Shown here: piece by piece, positions 35,676 to 46,450 of the stretch
How the letters are laid out: each line of letters begins with the position of its first letter
How positions within the stretch are numbered: position 1 is the stretch's first letter
NCBI GenBank assembly: GCA_003988855.1
Contig: QYAI01000020.1
Span: 1-64,000 of the forward strand
Reading direction: 5' to 3'
Source: Arachnopeziza araneosa
Lineage: Eukaryota; Ascomycota; Leotiomycetes; Helotiales; Arachnopezizaceae
Length of the DNA stretch: 64,000 bases
The notes under the pieces: generated by a model
Databases searched by the model: none
What the model was told of the DNA's origin: nothing
What the model saw: the letters and a program-made list of their open reading frames with translations, nothing else
Made by a program: the position numbers and the translations under genes

Positions 35676-37496
35676 ATGGCGCTGATCCAGTCGGCATTCA
35701 TCTGGGTTGCCTACGCAGTTGCTGTTGCACTCGTAGCACTCATTGCTGCCATATTCACATATACGTATCAAACACCGCGTGAAAGGTCTGCACTTGTCTC
35801 GACAATAGCCATCATCACTTTGACTTCATTACTTGCAACGGTCCTTTTACTACCTGTGGATATCGCTCTAGTCAGTTCTACAACTTCTACAAAACTTGGG
35901 GCGAAGAAAGATTGGGCTACACCGGAGGCAGTGCACGATATTCTGCTCCAACTTAAGATTGTTTACTACACACTGTATAGTCTGGATGCGGTCCTATGCC
36001 TCCTTGTGGTTCCATTTACCTACTTCTTCTATGAGGAGTATGATGAGGTTGGATCGGAGGAAGGTGATCAAACCTTTGGGAAGCGGTTTTTTGGAGCATT
36101 AAAATATACCTTAATTTTTGTGGTCCTCGTCGTCATCATATTCATTGTTGGTTTCTTTGTACCTGTTGCCAGAGACCGCAAGGGTGCTCACTATGATTTG
36201 GACTACTTCAAACACTTGTTGGTTGAAAATCATGGAGAGAGAGCTTTGACTTTTGCTCTTGGCTTGCTGATCTGTCTCGGCACTTTACTCTATCTATTGT
36301 ACACTTCTGTCGGTTTCGCCCTCCTTCCAGTATCTTTAATCAAGTCTGCACCATCTATCAGTGCTCCTCAGCTTTCTGAGACCACTGCTACAGCTTTGGA
36401 ACAGAACCGAGAGAGGCAGCGTCAACTCGAAGGTCGCAATGCAGGTCGTGAAGGGGGTGTACCAGCTAAGGACCAGAGGGAGCTGGAAGCATTGGTGCGC
36501 GAAGAACGAACTTTGGTCCGCCGAGAGCGGCTCGCTGCTGAAGCACAAGGCGAGGGTAGATCCTTTGTTGTCAAGGTTTGGACTAAGATTTGCGCTGTGT
36601 TTCGGCCCCTCAAGCTAATCGAAGGCATCTTCCTTCTGCTTCTCTCTATTATCATATGGGTATCGATGCTCATAACGGGAATCGACAAGGCTAAAAACTC
36701 CGTTTGTAAGCAGCACTGTGGTTATGTCTTGGGAAAGTAAGTGAACAAACACTCAAGTAAATACTTATCTAACATATAAAGCATCAATATCTTTCAACCG
36801 ATAAACTATATTTTTGTTCAAGCCTCACGAGTCTTCCCAATAGACTACGTTTTAATGGCCCTCTTGGTCCTCTTCTTCTTCAGCTCCTCTGTAACGGGTC
36901 TTGCTGCAGTAGGGATCCGCTTCCTCTGGGTCAGACTGTTCGAAATTAGAAAGGGCCACACTTCACCGCAAGCAATGCTTATGGCAACTGTTATGCTCAC
37001 TCTGATGATGCTTGCCGTTAACTACTCGATTGCGATGCTGGTTGCACCACAGTACACGATCTATGGCGCTCAAACATATTGCTCTAATCCACCCCACCAC
37101 CCAGATGAACAGCCCAACTGCTCTGAACACCCAAACCTCATCAAGCCTTGCTCAGAGCTATCATCAGATCTCGAATCCAGCAAAGTTTGCACCCCTTCAG
37201 TCGTCTCCACCTTTTTGAATCGAGTGACCGTCAATTTCCCATTCTTTGGTGCATTGGCATTTTGGGCTCAGTTTGCATTCCTTCTGGTTTTCCTCATCGT
37301 CTTCGCTACTTCTCTGTTCAGAACTCCAAAGCTGAATATGAGCGAGATTGATGAAGATGCCGAGGCAGATGAGGAGGAAGGCCTGCTTGCTAGCACGGGC
37401 AGAAGGTTTGGTGCTACTTGGCAAGACATCAGAGGGAAGACGAAAAAGACAACTGCTGCTGCTGGCAGAAGAGCTCAAGGCGATGGCGGGGAATAA
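35676..37496 (+). CDS. probable lysosomal (vacuolar) cobalamin transporter, LMBD1 type (591 aa)
   Basis: Multi-span LMBR1-like membrane protein; the human member LMBD1 works in lysosomal cobalamin export, while in fungi the substrate is uncertain because most do not use B12. Exons are 35676-36736 and 36782-37496. The first ATG gives MALIQSAFIWVAYAVAV. About nine hydrophobic helices are visible, with a cytosolic charged coiled segment (LEQNRERQRQLEGRNAGREGG... to RRERLAAEAQ) in the middle and a lumenal loop with six Cys (YCSNPP..CSEHPN..PCSE..KVC) near the end. The 45-nt intron joins GYVLG to NINIFQPINY. Vacuolar location is inferred from the family. Confidence 0.92.
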
Positions 37497-37710
37497 ATTA
37501 CACGACTTGTCTGACTATGCTAGTTCGGTTTGGAATTACTTTCTAGTGCTCATTTCTGAATTTATTGTTCCGCGTTACGAAGGTCTTTGGGTCTTTGGGG
37601 TCGAAAATTGTCCTGTACTAGCACTACCTGAAATGTATGATGGAAACGGGACTGGTAAAAGTCCAGGCATGGCGTTTTGGTGGCAGTAATGAAATTTGAA
37701 ATTAAATCTA

Positions 37711-38905
37711 TTAACGAGGTTTAACAAACTTCCTCCATTTGTGCAACTTCTCCTCAAAACCGACGTCAGGTCCCATGTGCCCTTCTTTCCAGCAGTTCGC
37801 GCAGTAAAGATCTCCGTCACATCCAATACACTGGACTGTTGCATCGTCATTACAAATAATACACCAGCTCTCGATTTCTTCATTAGTGAATGTCTTTGGC
37901 ACGCTTTTGACGGACTTATCTGCTGGTTGAAAAGTTGGTGCCGATGGAAGACCTAAAGAATCGGTTGCAGATGGGTTCTTAAGAGCAGCCATGCGAGCTG
38001 CTATACTCTTTTCGAAATCGTCTGGTTCAGGACTGGAGACTGGGGCTAGATTTCGAAGCATGGTTGGTGCTGAGGGAAGCGACAAATTTCCCGCTTCATT
38101 ATCGCTGTCATACCTTCGGGCAGCTTCTTCGGATTCAGTCAGCCTATACGAGTTCTCGAGAGAAACCTCATCCAGCATTCGTTTCACAATCTCCTCTGCC
38201 TCACTATCCAATTGGTTCTTGCTTCCTATTTCTCTGTTCGCACACAGATCCTTGTCTCCATCTTCATTATCCTCATCCTCATCCAGCTTCTCATCACGTG
38301 CGAAAACAGACATATCTAAATCTCCCGTTTCAAGGAATTGCTCTCCTCCATTCCTCACCAACTTCCTCTTCTCCTCATCAGGAACTTTCTTAAATTTCCA
38401 CACTTTCTCGCCCAAAGCAGCCACAGGCTTAGTATTCACTTCCGTATTACCGTCCTGAAGTGTTCTCTTCGCCTCAGCTAACATCTTTCTGACTTCATCC
38501 GGATCTTCGGGATTGAGCTCCCATTCCTCCTCGCCTAGATCGGCAAGAAGTTCATCTAGAGTCTTTCCATCGACATCAAGATTCTTAGGATCTCGTATGG
38601 GATCTGCTTCAGCTTCAGGGGCACGTGATTGACACAATGTGGCCGGTTTAGGAGTAGTTGCTGGTGAGTGAGAGGGGGATACCGAACTGTTCCGTAAACT
38701 TCTCAGTCTATCTGATAGCGTTGACTCTGGAGTAGCTTCTCTTGAAGAGAACGATAGGAGATGAGTGGATCTGATTGCGGGTCAGTAACCTATCATGGAG
38801 ATGAATTTGGACTGTTCACTTTGACGCATCTAGAGATATCGATGATTTCTTGAGAGCATTTAGGCGCGATAAGAGATCGTGATCGTAAGATGGCGGATCA
38901 CTCAT
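37711..38905 (-). CDS. ANCHR/ZFYVE19-like zinc-finger protein (381 aa)
   Basis: Exons are 38905-38820 and 38770-37711. The N-terminus MSDPPSYDHDLLSRLNALKK contains a Leu/basic helix like the MIM1 motif that binds ESCRT-associated Vps4 in animal ANCHR. The centre is acidic and disordered, with the repeated phrase LPSAPT. The C-terminus has a B-box-like zinc finger: C332-x2-C335-x7-C343-x2-C346-x5-C352-x2-C355-x4-H360 (WCIICNDDATVQC..., DLYCANCWKEGH). Animal ANCHR delays cytokinetic abscission; the same role here is inference. The intron (GTGAAC donor, TACTGAC branch, TCAG acceptor) is needed to reach an ATG in frame. The 3' end faces that of the LMBD1-like gene 214 bp away. Confidence 0.85.
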
Positions 38906-40187
38906 TCTGATAAATGTATAGCTGCTTTACACGCAACCAAGCCGCCTTTGGAGAAGAAAGTTGCGCTTAATAAGGCTGACTGAACCTCACCTGCAAGAAA
39001 CAAGGCTCCACAGCCTCGTGATTTGGCGAAGCGATAACTTTATACAACAAATTTCTAGAGCTACTACTATCTTGCCTTGTACAGATTGAGCTCTCCTGTA
39101 TGAATTCATCTGCATTTACAATAAACACGATGTCTTGCAAATCTCCGACGCAACAGCTAGTTCTTGCCATTTGGTACGTCAAGAGGTGCTTACCTAGTTC
39201 AAGAAGAGATCGGAGCGCGGGAGGGTTTTTAACATTTGGCATTTAAATATTGACTTTTGTGGATCGACGCACGCTCTCCTCGTACAATTCCAGTTTGAAA
39301 TGCTTTGACTTGACAAATGTGTCCTCTAATCTAACTTAACTAAAGTCTTGATGTAACTTTATGATTTTGTACAGCACGCCTAGTTCATGCTCATTTGTGA
39401 TGTGTCGACTCAACGGTCTACTTGGTGTTGACTTAGACTCTCATATGAAAGCACATTGTGTACGAGTTAGAAGGCTTTGGGTTCGTCTCAATCATACCTG
39501 GTCGGTTGTCAGAGCTGTAGCTTGAGAATGAATATATGGGATATGGTAGACTAACTCTTATTGGATATCGATCTGGAGTATACAATGAGCAGCCTTTACA
39601 CCATCCCTTTCTTTACTACTGAGCCAGCACACTTGAATTGTACCAACTGCGATAGAGTTCCTAGATGACCAAGAAAAGCTTCTCATACGTCAGTGGGTTT
39701 TGTTTCAATTGATATTGTACATAAGATATGTAGGAGCTTGATAATTTCAGAGAGAAGATTAGGTTTCATCACGGGCCCAGTATAACTCAATCACTCGACT
39801 CAGGATGTAACTGAGAAGGTAAAAGCTGATAGCTAGGGTTCAGACTAAGGATGACGATACAAAGGTTTTCATCATTTGTGAATGGAAGGAAGAAGAGAAA
39901 TTCAGGGAGACTGACCTTATTATTGTGACCCGGCTATGATTGATACAAGGTGTGTTATGGTGTCCTCTTAACTATTTGAAACGATGCCAGAACCACCATT
40001 CAGTTTGTATGCTGTTTTAGCATGAAGCAGCCGATACCTAGACTCGCGGCGCGAAAAGCATATTTGGCAAAGCTAGAATAGCGAGTCTCGATAGAAACCC
40101 TCGCAGGCATCTAAGAGACTCGACAAAGCTCTTGAGATAAGGACGAAGTATTTAGATCAATTTTTGGAACAACACGGCGATCTCCAC
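38906..40187. other. intergenic region
   Basis: Holds the upstream region of the ANCHR-like gene and the 3' flank of the DUF3807 gene. A 91-codon frame at 38967-39242 (minus) has no recognisable content. Nothing else stands out. Confidence 0.45.
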
Positions 40188-40769
40188 TCAGTCATCTTCG
40201 TAGCACACCTTCCTCCTTTGCAAGGGTCTAATCGGTCCAATAATCCTGCCCTCGCTCCCATCATAGTCCAGACTTCCTAGACCAGTATCAACCTTATCCC
40301 AAGTCCGCTTCCTGAGATCAGGCTTAACATTCTGCTTGAAGAAACCCTTCTCTTTCGCCCACTGAGTTTTCTTCGCTTTTTTGGACATAGGCTTATTGTT
40401 TTGTGAGGCTGGAGGAGTTGGTGTGTTCGTGGCAGGGCTATCATCTTCCATTTCGCCATCCTCGAGCTTGCTTTCTTCGTCTGGAGGTTTCTCTGGCGCA
40501 CCTTGGCTACGTTCTCGAGCTTCTGCCGCATATCGACGTTCACGAAGAACAGCTTGAATCTCGGAGTGTCTGAATATCGCGATTTGCTCATCGGTTAATG
40601 TGCGCTTGGCGCCATCTTCATAGTAGCCCAAGCCATCATCATCCTCCCCCACGTACTCTTGCTCAGCAGGTCCTAGGAAACGTTGCGTGAAGTGTTCAGT
40701 GGAGACCGATGAGAAATGTGCAGCATGGAATGATGAGAGATTCTCCTCGGTTATGGAAGGTAAATCCAT
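40188..40769 (-). CDS. DUF3807-family protein (193 aa)
   Basis: Single-exon, highly charged fungal protein of unknown function. The marks I associate with DUF3807 are the conserved middle segment DDGLGYYEDGAKRTLTDEQIAIFRHSEI and the C-terminal basic stretch (MSKKAKKTQWAKEKGFFKQ) followed by LRKRTWDKVDTGLGSLDYD. The centre is acidic and Pro-rich, probably disordered. Composition suggests a nuclear or nucleolar, RNA-associated protein, but that is a guess. The start is the first ATG, in a context matching neighbours. Confidence 0.8.
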   Translation of the reverse strand: MDLPSITEENLSSFHAAHFSSVSTEHFTQRFLGPAEQEYVGEDDDGLGYYEDGAKRTLTDEQIAIFRHSEIQAVLRERRYAAEARERSQGAPEKPPDEESKLEDGEMEDDSPATNTPTPPASQNNKPMSKKAKKTQWAKEKGFFKQNVKPDLRKRTWDKVDTGLGSLDYDGSEGRIIGPIRPLQRRKVCYEDD

Positions 40770-41155
40770 GCTAGGAGTGTGTGGTGAACAGAAGTTTTGA
40801 TGCTCACATTTCGGTGTTGGTGGAAATTTGAAAACGGAATTTGTGCTCTAAGAGACCATAGAGCCTAATGTATCGAGCATTCTCAACACCCACCTTCAGG
40901 TTTTGAAAAATAATTTTTAAGTGAGAAAACATTCTATTGCTTCGGATTCTGCGAGCCAGATCAGGTATTTATTTTTCTACTCTATAATGCGCTTTCTCCA
41001 GGTTTACTGCAAGGTCAAGTTTGATTTTTGCTCGACATCATTTGGGTATCTTAAATGCTCAATTAGAGAAGAAATGAAACCCTTTCATTTTGTCCCTCGA
41101 ACGCGCAAAACCCCTGAGAGCTTTCATGATCTAAAACAAGGTCGATATAGTAGCA
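40770..41155. other. short intergenic region
   Basis: Upstream region of the DUF3807 gene and 3' flank of the next minus-strand gene. Nothing further is visible. Confidence 0.5.
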
Positions 41156-41902
41156 TCAACGTCGCAACAGCTCGAGTGCCTTCTTGAAAGCATCAACGAC
41201 TTGGATATCTTAAAAAGTCAGTGAGCAATCCAATCAATAAACTTGGGGAATATACAGTGGTTCTTCTTCCCCTCAAGTGACGACTCAGCAATTTGGACAT
41301 ACCTTTCACGAGTTTTAAGACTAGATGTGATTAGAAATATCTATGTAAAGAACGGGGAATAGAGCTACCGCTTAAGTGCTCTTTCATTGTCATGCTCTGC
41401 TCCAGCTTCAGCCCATATACCAAACCCCTGAAACTGTTAGCATGAGTGCGCTAACAAGAGGTTGAGATACCTCTACAAAAACGTCAAATTCTTGCAAGAT
41501 CTTGTCCTCTTCTTCACTGATTGCCTTCAACTCTTGGGTATATCGAGCACGAAGCTCTTCCCAGTCAAAAGGTGGTAGATCACCATCACCAATGGCATCT
41601 TCAATCTCCTCTTCATCAAGCGCGTCTGGTTCATCCGTATGCTGCTTATTTTCACGAAGAGATGTTTGAGACATCTCTGATGAGGTCTTTGATGCTCTTG
41701 CTGGTGCAGTTGACGGGACCTGAACCGGGTTATCAACAGTGTCTAATTTCTCTGAGTCTGCTGCCGATGAAAATACTTCGATTTTACGGTGCTCAGTCAG
41801 TAAATTATCTGGCAGCCCCGTGCGAGACATGAGACTTGGGCTTTCGGGAGCCATAGTAGGCCTTGACGGTGTTCCCGGAGGAGAACTCAGAGCTGGTGGC
41901 AT
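41156..41902 (-). CDS. uncharacterised small coiled-coil protein (202 aa, four exons)
   Basis: Family not recognised. Exons are 41902-41471, 41427-41369, 41320-41256 and 41208-41156; introns are 43-48 nt with CTAAC/CTGAC-like branch sites, and frames join at FVE-GFGIWAEAG, ALKR-LKTRERY and KKNH-YIQVVDAF. The first ~110 residues are Ser/Pro/Thr-rich and disordered. The rest (FDWEELRARYTQELKAI... to ALELLRR) is predicted helical and charged, with conserved-looking Trp, Phe and Tyr, and may form a short bundle. Four in-frame small introns argue strongly for a real gene. It shares a 412-bp bidirectional promoter region with the Atg14 gene. Confidence 0.78.
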
Positions 41903-42314
41903 GGAAATAGAGATCGACTTTCATCAAAGCGAAGAGCAATCTTGTCAATAGGACTCAAGCTCAAAGGTGGAAACCTTGGATAGGGAGACGTGTCAATACT
42001 TTACGATGAGTTTCGTGTTATACACTGCGAACAACACAACACCCTCCATCACGATTACAATCACGATAGCACGTGTCGATAAGCCAAGCGAGAAACCCTC
42101 CTACTCTCGATAAGAAGCCTTTACAACTCCTTGTCAGCCTTGCTGTAACCTTCATCAACACGGGCATGGCTATAAGACTCATCTTCTATGATCGACTCGA
42201 CTCACGGCACAGCCTATGAGCTATGAATAATTCTGGCAATTCAAGTTTTTTTGTGCCCATTCACGAATAAGCCTACACCTACCTGCTCCTTAAACATCGA
42301 TCGCAATCTACGAG
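41903..42314. promoter_or_regulatory. bidirectional promoter, small coiled-coil gene and ATG14
   Basis: 412 bp between divergent starts. A CACGTG word (near 42070) could bind basic helix-loop-helix factors; this is a pattern match only. Confidence 0.5.
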
Positions 42315-43892
42315 ATGCTGTGTGATATCTGCTTTCGGACTGGCGGATCAAAACTACCATTTCTTTGCTCTACAGATGCGAGAAATCGCCTTTACGAACC
42401 CCGAGTTCAAAATGCCCTTGTCCTTCTTGAAAAAGACTCGCTCGACAAGCAAGTAGCTACTTACCTCTCCAAAGATCATGGAGGCATAGGGAAGATGCTG
42501 CAGGATGGATCTCTCAGTCGCCAAGGTGTCAATATCTTACATGCCGAAAAGGACCAAGTCCTTGATAAGACGCGTCAGATCATAATACAAGCGGACGAGC
42601 TCCGGGCGAAAGTGGAGAGTGCTCTGGAAGAACTAGCCAAGAAGAAAACCAGTATATCTCGAAGAAAATCTGACCTAGCTTCAGCGTTAGGCGGGACTGA
42701 AGCTCGGAGAGCGAGGCAAGTTGACGATATAGAGAAGTCCATTCGTATCAGGAAGTACAAGTGGAACCAGGAGCATGCCACCATGGCCTCTAACAGGACC
42801 TTTCTTTGCGGCGAGGCTGCCAAGTTGTATGGACTGAAGAAAACAAGACGAAATAGTGGCTCTGAAGAATACAGTATAGGTGGAACAACCATCATGGATT
42901 TGAGGGCGTTGAATAGTAAAAGGCCCATATCATCTTTGAAAGCCAGTACTAATCAACGCAATGCAGCTGCGACTCCAGCGCTGATCTCAACAGCCTTGTC
43001 GCATATTGTACATCTTTTGGTGCTCTCCACACACTACCTAGCGATACGGCTACCAGCAGAGATCACTCTACCACATAGAGATTATCCTATGCCAACAGTA
43101 TTTCCCCTCCTCTCGTCATACAAGTACTCGGATGTCCCATTTCCAGGTAGCACGCCAGCAAGTCCTGAGAATTCAAAGCATGCTGCAATTCCTACTCAAC
43201 CCCGACCACGACCCTTATTTGTTCAGAAGCCACTTCCAATTATCTCTACGGAAGATCCTGCTGGATATGGGCTTTTTCTTGAAGGTGTAACCCTTCTGGC
43301 ATATAACGTTGCTTGGCTTTGTAAGAGTCAGGGAGTTCCAGTAGGTGACGAAGGAAATTTTGAAGATATCTGCGATATTGGGAAAAACCTTTATAATCTA
43401 CTAATTGGGACGAATACAAAACCACGGCCTACGCCTAGCAGAGGGCTATCGGCGCAATCTACTCCCTCTAAAAATGGTCGTATTTCTGAGACAGATTCAG
43501 AAGGGCGAAATAATGCTCTCCCTTCCATCATGGGGAAATACTCTCACGGCGCGGCACACTCAAACTTGGGAAATGCAGAAGGTACTGAGCTCATTCGGAG
43601 CTGGAAGTTGTCGAGTCCCATAAAGTTAACAGATAAACTAAAATCTCAACTCATGAGCGAAGTTGCTAATGCGGAATGGGAAATGTTGAATGCAGACTCT
43701 TGGCAAATAGACGACGAAATGGGTGATGACGGTGTGGTAGTCGGAGACAGGAAAGAAAGGGAGGGAGGGCTTCGTCTTGGAATGCAGAGTTTCATGAGTA
43801 TGAGAACTGTCATGAATGCTGCAGAACTGATAGGCGGCAATGGAGAGAGAAAGCCTGGGACCAGCGGATGGACCAAGCTGAAGCCCAGGTAG
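42315..43892 (+). CDS. ATG14: autophagy protein Atg14-like (525 aa)
   Basis: Subunit that directs the Vps34-Vps15-Vps30 phosphatidylinositol 3-kinase complex I to the autophagosome assembly site. Single exon. The N-terminus has the Cys-containing motif CDICFRTGGSKLPFLCSTDARNRLYE (C3, C6, C18; the fourth Cys of the usual pair of CxxC motifs appears replaced by D21). A coiled coil covers about residues 70-135, followed by the domain shared by Vps38/UVRAG and Atg14 (LISTALSHIVHLLVLSTHYLAIRLPAEITLPHRDYP, and later GVTLLAYNVAWLCKSQG). The short Cys-motif N-terminus favours Atg14 over Vps38. The C-terminus (GTSGWTKLKPR) is also typical of fungal members. Confidence 0.88.
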   Translation: MLCDICFRTGGSKLPFLCSTDARNRLYEPRVQNALVLLEKDSLDKQVATYLSKDHGGIGKMLQDGSLSRQGVNILHAEKDQVLDKTRQIIIQADELRAKVESALEELAKKKTSISRRKSDLASALGGTEARRARQVDDIEKSIRIRKYKWNQEHATMASNRTFLCGEAAKLYGLKKTRRNSGSEEYSIGGTTIMDLRALNSKRPISSLKASTNQRNAAATPALISTALSHIVHLLVLSTHYLAIRLPAEITLPHRDYPMPTVFPLLSSYKYSDVPFPGSTPASPENSKHAAIPTQPRPRPLFVQKPLPIISTEDPAGYGLFLEGVTLLAYNVAWLCKSQGVPVGDEGNFEDICDIGKNLYNLLIGTNTKPRPTPSRGLSAQSTPSKNGRISETDSEGRNNALPSIMGKYSHGAAHSNLGNAEGTELIRSWKLSSPIKLTDKLKSQLMSEVANAEWEMLNADSWQIDDEMGDDGVVVGDRKEREGGLRLGMQSFMSMRTVMNAAELIGGNGERKPGTSGWTKLKPR

Positions 43893-44103
43893 CTGACTAC
43901 ATTCATGGCCTTTCGGGTTGGTTTGGGATTTAGGCTTGGAGTTGGGTAGATAGGAAGAATGTTGTTTTGTCACAGTCTGCGACCAACATTTCTATGCCCA
44001 ACTTGTTTAGAGTCAGAATCAACGTGACCAATACAATACCAACACATCAGGTTCGAGTTCTAACCGGTCGCCAGCGCAACCCATTCCAAGGCTTTCTTTA
44101 CCC

Positions 44104-44283
44104 ATGGAATTTATGCGGCAACTACAGCAGGGTCTCTCGTCTGATGTTTTCAAAGATGTCTTTAAGCTTAATTGGCATAAAATTGTAGCCGCCGAGGCGA
44201 TCTCCAATAATAATCGCCATGTTTCATGTGTAGAACTCCACGAACGACTGATGGAGCGGCGAGGAGTTCGCTTCATTAACTGA
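44104..44283 (+). CDS. possible short protein (59 aa)
   Basis: The ATG has a strong context (ACCCATGGAA). The frame reads MEFMRQLQQGLSSDVF and is mostly helical and charged (VSCVELHERLMERRGVRFIN at the end), unlike random AT-rich translation. It extends upstream without ATG to a TTTAG that could be a 3' splice site, so it may be the last exon of a small gene. No family was recognised, and an overlapping 119-codon frame exists on the other strand. Confidence 0.25.
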   Translation: MEFMRQLQQGLSSDVFKDVFKLNWHKIVAAEAISNNNRHVSCVELHERLMERRGVRFIN

Positions 44284-45753
44284 ATTTCAATTACAGCAGG
44301 CGCGCGAGAAGGGTTACAATGTCTAAAGTCTCGAGTGAGGTATGAGTGGTTGGTGATTCCATCACAGCAATGAGTCATTACCTTTAAGTAGAGGCTAAAT
44401 CAATCCAGTTGTTCAGGTGCCGTTCATCCGTACCTTGATGGGGTATCCAAACGCCGGTACCGTACAGTTTGTCCAGATGGCCGAGGCCATTATCGCTAGG
44501 ATTTGTTTATGGTTATGGTTGTAGTTTATGGTTAAACTACCAACTAGCGACCAACCAACCAACGACCAGCGCGGACTTGCATTTGGTCTCCCAATGGTAT
44601 GGAAAGTATTCGGGCATCAGGATCGCGGCGACCAGCGGTCACAGATCCTGAGACGGAAAATCTTCCCAACAATCTGAGATGAAAAGTAGAATGGGCGACG
44701 TCACATGGCCAGATGGACTTCTTCTTTCAACTTGGTGACCTGTCCCACCACTCACCGTCAGCCACGAGAAGCCGTTCTTCCTCACTGCAGGAACATATGC
44801 AGGTCCTTCGGGAACTGCACTGTGCGGACGTGTCAGAGGGCTGCAGCTGAGTTAGAATCAAGGAACTGAGGGGTTTTGCCGTGAGATAGGAAGAAAACCC
44901 CGCTGATAAGGTGGGATTGCATCAATGTCTGCAGGTATTCGGAAGGTGTCGCATGAGACGATCCAGAGCCGGATCTCAGAAAGTCCCTTCGTTCGCGTGT
45001 TTTTCTAGCTCCATCTGCAGGTCCCACCAACCAAATCTCGGTACTTGGAAAATCTCTGCACGAGAAAACAGAATGCACAAAGAATTATCCCGGTTTATGG
45101 AGAACCACTTTTATTTTGTGAAAGCTCTGCATATTCTGCGGTTATGACTGGCTTGTTCGCCAGCACTAATTATTCGAATGAGAGAATTGTGCAATGTGCA
45201 CTGCACACATAAGCAGACTTGCAGTAAGGCCGACGTGGTCAAATGGTAAATCGCTCGTTTGTGAACGGCTTGCGCGTCCATTGTGTTCTGGATTCGTTGA
45301 TGATGATGGGAATGATTGTGACACCGTGCTAAACCAAAGACTTTGTAGCTCAACTTTGGGGCCGAAGTAAACACATGCGCTCGGGAGTCATGGCCTGTTT
45401 CGTGACGACGCTCGACCCCAACGATGTACAGGAGCTGTCAGAAAGCTTGGTCGATGAATCTGCCCCGTTTCTAGACGTCGGTTTTGCGCGGACTCCACTG
45501 GGTGTCGATTGAAATGTCTCGTGGCGGGGGCCGCTGGGTGGGCTCATGGTTGAGAGGTCGTGGGTGATGTTCTCGCACCGCTGCGACAAGATGATGGCGG
45601 ATGACATACTGATGGCTGACTTGTTTATTGACAGATCCATCACCGGCTGTTGTGCGATTCGTGGCTATGCTATGCTATGCGCATCCATTCCTCAGTCGCG
45701 CAGGTCAGCAGGCTGGCCTAACAAGCAAACGATGGGTTGCTTTTGCGTCGTGG

Positions 45754-45770
45754 TGATGATGATGATGATG
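45754..45770. repeat. (TGA)n microsatellite
   Basis: Five to six tandem TGA units in otherwise mixed sequence. Confidence 0.8.
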
Positions 45771-45910
45771 TTGTTTTTTCTTTCTGGCATCGTGGGTCGA
45801 ATCACGACGAGGATGAAACGGGGTTCGGGTCTGAGAGATGAGAGATTCGAGATGTTGGCAGGTTTCCCAGCGGAGGGATTTGCCTGAAGAGTGCGGTAGG
45901 TAGCAGCGAG

Positions 45911-45924
45911 AGCAGCAGCAGCAG
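45911..45924. repeat. (AGC)n microsatellite
   Basis: Four to five AGC units. Confidence 0.75.
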
Positions 45925-46374
45925 TGGAGCAGGTACTACCGTGGCTGAACCTTGCTGGCAATGGCGTTGGATGGGCCACTCACATCAGCGCCGTGCCTGA
46001 CGACATGTTCAGGGCCGCGTTGTGAGTGGGTTGGGTCCCCGGTTGCCCTGTAAATTAAATGTTCATCTCAATTTTCGCCCCTGTCGGACCCGGCCTTTTG
46101 CGCCTTCCCTTTCCACCTCATCTCCTCCCACCCCAAATTAGCGATTCCCCTTCACTGACGGACCCACCACCATGTCCACCCCGTATTACATGAGCGCCAT
46201 CCTCCCCCCCCCCTTCTTAAATCCTTCTTTTCTCTCTTGCTACACAGAAGTCGAGGTCGTCGTTGAACGCGTTATTCCCTCCCTCTCCAGACGTTCCTTT
46301 CATCCTCACTTGAGCAGTACATAGCTCACACGCTCCTTAACAACACTCAACGGCCTTCGATTCTAACGACCCCA

Positions 46375-46380
46375 TATAAA
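46375..46380 (+). promoter_or_regulatory. TATA box of Asp f 4-like gene
   Basis: TATAAA about 70 bp upstream of the ATG, after a long C/T-rich tract; fits the strong, regulated promoters common for secreted wall proteins. Confidence 0.4.
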
Positions 46381-46450
46381 CAACATTTGGATATCCCTCA
46401 AGCATTCACGATTTCAATATATATCCCATCAAATCCTACGATCCCTCAAC

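Larger units (their letters stand above)
43893..46450. other. 2.5-kb intergenic region
   Basis: No established gene. It contains one short coding-like frame (44104-44283), two trinucleotide microsatellites, and from about 46060 a C/T-rich leader-like region with a 10-C run near 46204 and a TATA box serving the Asp f 4-like gene. Confidence 0.45.

Noticed and set aside
38967..39242. 91-codon minus-strand frame upstream of the ANCHR-like gene
   Set aside because: No recognisable content, an internal GTAAGC...CTAG pair does not improve it, and the position fits promoter or leader sequence.
45226..45300. tRNA-like segment with a TTGTGAA anticodon-like loop
   Set aside because: The start and a D-arm-like stretch are suggestive of tRNA-His, but no T-arm (GGTTCGAATCC type) and no matching 3' acceptor strand follow.
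45546..45979. Overlapping frames of 95-113 codons on both strands
   Set aside because: They span two microsatellites, have no family features and exclude each other.
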